DNA from: an uncultured Rhodobacter sp.
Lineage (GTDB): Bacteria > Pseudomonadota > Alphaproteobacteria > Rhodobacterales > Rhodobacteraceae
Direction of reading: 5' to 3'
Assembly (NCBI GenBank): GCA_937901435.1
Contig: CALGTJ010000361.1
Location: 1-6,619 of the forward strand
DNA: 6,619 nucleotides
The first letter of the stretch is position 1; the number at the start of each line of letters is the position of its first letter. Below the pieces are notes generated by a model. It was given only the letters and a program-made list of their open reading frames with translations. It was not told the origin of the DNA and ran no database searches. Both the position numbers and the translations under genes were made by a program. Shown here one piece after another: positions 5,047 through 6,619 of the stretch.

Positions 5047-6619
5047 TTAGTCGTCGCCCTTGAGAGCAGCCCCGAGGATATCGCCCAGCGACGCACCAGA
5101 GTCCGAAGAGCCATACTGTTCGACGGCCTCTTTTTCTTCTGCGATTTCGCGGGCTTTGATCGACAGACCCAGACGACGGGATTTGGCATCCACATTGGTG
5201 ACGCGCACGTCGACCTTGTCACCGACCTGGAAACGCTCTGGGCGCTGCTCGGCACGGTCACGGGACAGGTCAGAGCGACGGATGAAGGCTTTCATGCCCT
5301 CGTGCTCGACCTCGATGCCGCCGTCTTCGATGGCAGTGACGGACACGGTGATGATCGCACCGCGCTTCACGCCGTCAACGGCTTCTGCGAACTTGTCGCC
5401 ACCCATGGCTTTGACCGACAGCGAGATCCGCTCTTTGTCGGTGTCGACCTCGGTGACAACGGCCTGAACCATATCGCCCTTGCGGTAGTTCTGGATCGCG
5501 TCTTCGCCACGCTCGTCCCAGCTGAGGTCCGAAAGGTGGACCATGCCGTCGATGTCGTTGTCCAGACCAATGAACAGACCGAATTCAGTGATGTTCTTGA
5601 CCTCGCCCTCGACCTCTGTGCCCTCGGGATGGGTTTCTGCAAACACTTCCCATGGGTTGCGCTGTGTCTGCTTGAGACCCAGAGACACGCGACGCTTGGC
5701 GGTGTCGATTTCCAGAACCATGACTTCGACTTCCTGGCTGGTGGAAACGATCTTGCCGGGATGTACGTTTTTCTTGGTCCAGGACATTTCGGACACGTGA
5801 ACCAGACCTTCGACGCCTGGCTCAAGCTCGACGAATGCACCGTAGTCGGTGATGTTCGTGACGCGGCCGGTGTGCGTGCTTTCCAGCGGGAATTTCGCCT
5901 GAACGGCATCCCATGGATCGTCCTGCAACTGCTTCATGCCAAGGCTGATGCGGTGCGTTTCCTTGTTGATCTTGATGACCTGCACTTTGACAGTCTCACC
6001 AATGGCAAGGATTTCGGAAGGGTGATTCACACGACGCCATGCCATGTCGGTCACGTGCAGCAGGCCGTCTACGCCACCCAGATCGACGAAGGCGCCGTAT
6101 TCTGTGATGTTCTTGACGACACCGTCCACAGCCTGACCTTCGGTCAGATTGCCGATGACTTCGGCGCGCTGTTCGGCGCGGCTCTCTTCGAGGATCGCAC
6201 GACGCGACACAACGATATTGCCCCGACGGCGGTCCATCTTGAGGATTTGGAACGGCTGCTTCATGCCCATCAGGGGGCCAGCATCGCGCACAGGGCGCAC
6301 GTCGACCTGTGAGCCGGGAAGGAAGGCGACAGCGCCGCCCAGATCCACGGTAAAGCCGCCCTTGACCCGGCCAAAGATCGCGCCATCGACACGGTCCTCG
6401 TCGGCATAGGCCTTTTCCAGACGATCCCAGGCTTCTTCGCGACGCGCTTTGTCACGGCTGATGCTGGCCTCGCCACGGGTGTTTTCCACGCGGTCAAGGA
6501 AGACCTCGACGGTGTCACCCACCGCAATCTCGGGCGCTTCGCCCGGATTTGCGAATTCCTTAAGATCAACGCGGCCTTCCATTTTGTAGCCGACGTCGAT
6601 GATGGCTTGTCCCGCTTCG
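5047..6619 (-). CDS. rpsA: 30S ribosomal protein S1 (N-terminus outside the window)
   Basis: S1 binds mRNA on the small ribosomal subunit and helps initiation on structured or weakly matched leaders. The frame stays open past the right edge: codons before the first internal ATG (6582) read EAGQAIIDVGYK, continuing the first S1 domain, so that ATG is not the start. About 524 residues are visible and roughly 35 are missing for a usual length near 560. Six S1 (OB-fold) repeats can be followed. Numbered from the internal ATG they are: the end of repeat 1 (1-45), then about 63-131, 149-219, 236-306, 321-392 and 406-478. Repeats 3-5 carry the typical NITEYGAFVDL-type and GLLHVTDMAW-type strings. 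The C-terminal tail ends GASLGDILGAALKGDD. A strong terminator follows, which separates this gene from ihfB. Confidence 0.97.
   Translation of the reverse strand, partial: EAGQAIIDVGYKMEGRVDLKEFANPGEAPEIAVGDTVEVFLDRVENTRGEASISRDKARREEAWDRLEKAYADEDRVDGAIFGRVKGGFTVDLGGAVAFLPGSQVDVRPVRDAGPLMGMKQPFQILKMDRRRGNIVVSRRAILEESRAEQRAEVIGNLTEGQAVDGVVKNITEYGAFVDLGGVDGLLHVTDMAWRRVNHPSEILAIGETVKVQVIKINKETHRISLGMKQLQDDPWDAVQAKFPLESTHTGRVTNITDYGAFVELEPGVEGLVHVSEMSWTKKNVHPGKIVSTSQEVEVMVLEIDTAKRRVSLGLKQTQRNPWEVFAETHPEGTEVEGEVKNITEFGLFIGLDNDIDGMVHLSDLSWDERGEDAIQNYRKGDMVQAVVTEVDTDKERISLSVKAMGGDKFAEAVDGVKRGAIITVSVTAIEDGGIEVEHEGMKAFIRRSDLSRDRAEQRPERFQVGDKVDVRVTNVDAKSRRLGLSIKAREIAEEKEAVEQYGSSDSGASLGDILGAALKGDD

Noticed and set aside
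4756..6312. 518-codon open frame on the plus strand
   Set aside because: It lies almost wholly opposite rpsA, whose S1 repeats are unmistakable. The translation has no recognisable domain and is explained by antisense reading of biased GC-rich codons.

Overview
The window looks like a chromosomal segment of a Rhodobacterales (Roseobacter-clade) alphaproteobacterium. The evidence is the gene order rpsA - ihfB - lapA-like - trpF - trpB, the moderately high GC content, and a GC-rich hairpin followed by a GAGTATTTTTG-type tail that resembles intergenic elements I remember from this group. No species can be named from the sequence.

Layout: every convincing protein gene lies on the minus strand, so transcription runs from right to left. 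At the right edge is rpsA (ribosomal protein S1), whose first few dozen codons lie outside the window. It ends in a strong intrinsic terminator at about 4968-4999. After about 380 bp with no recognisable gene comes a tight six-gene run: ihfB (4589-4308), a LapA-domain membrane protein (4295-3930), trpF (3925-3284), a GNAT acetyltransferase (3287-2838), an unrecognised Tat-exported protein (2812-1910) and trpB (1838-591). Gaps run from a 4-bp overlap to 25 bp down to the Tat gene. A 71-bp gap with a plausible promoter then precedes trpB.

The left 590 bp carry no protein gene that I can support. Just downstream of trpB are two tandem hairpins sharing the same apex, which may end the transcript. 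Then comes about 320 bp of unexplained sequence rich in short inverted repeats. Last is a minus-strand tRNA-like gene (161-89) with a good D arm, anticodon arm and T arm. Its anticodon is GCU, which reads serine AGC/AGU codons, but its variable loop has only five bases. Bacterial serine tRNAs have a long variable arm. The acceptor stem has only five of seven pairs and no CCA is encoded. This is the oddest element of the window: a recoded or phage-type tRNA, or a decaying tRNA copy.

How the genes fit together: TrpF and TrpB act in the later part of tryptophan synthesis; trpA is not next to trpB here. S1 and IHF-beta are housekeeping translation and nucleoid proteins that commonly sit beside these genes in this group. 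The acetyltransferase and the Tat-exported protein between trpF and trpB have no evident role in tryptophan synthesis and look like passengers or an accessory insertion. I see no defence system, CRISPR array, transposase or integrase.
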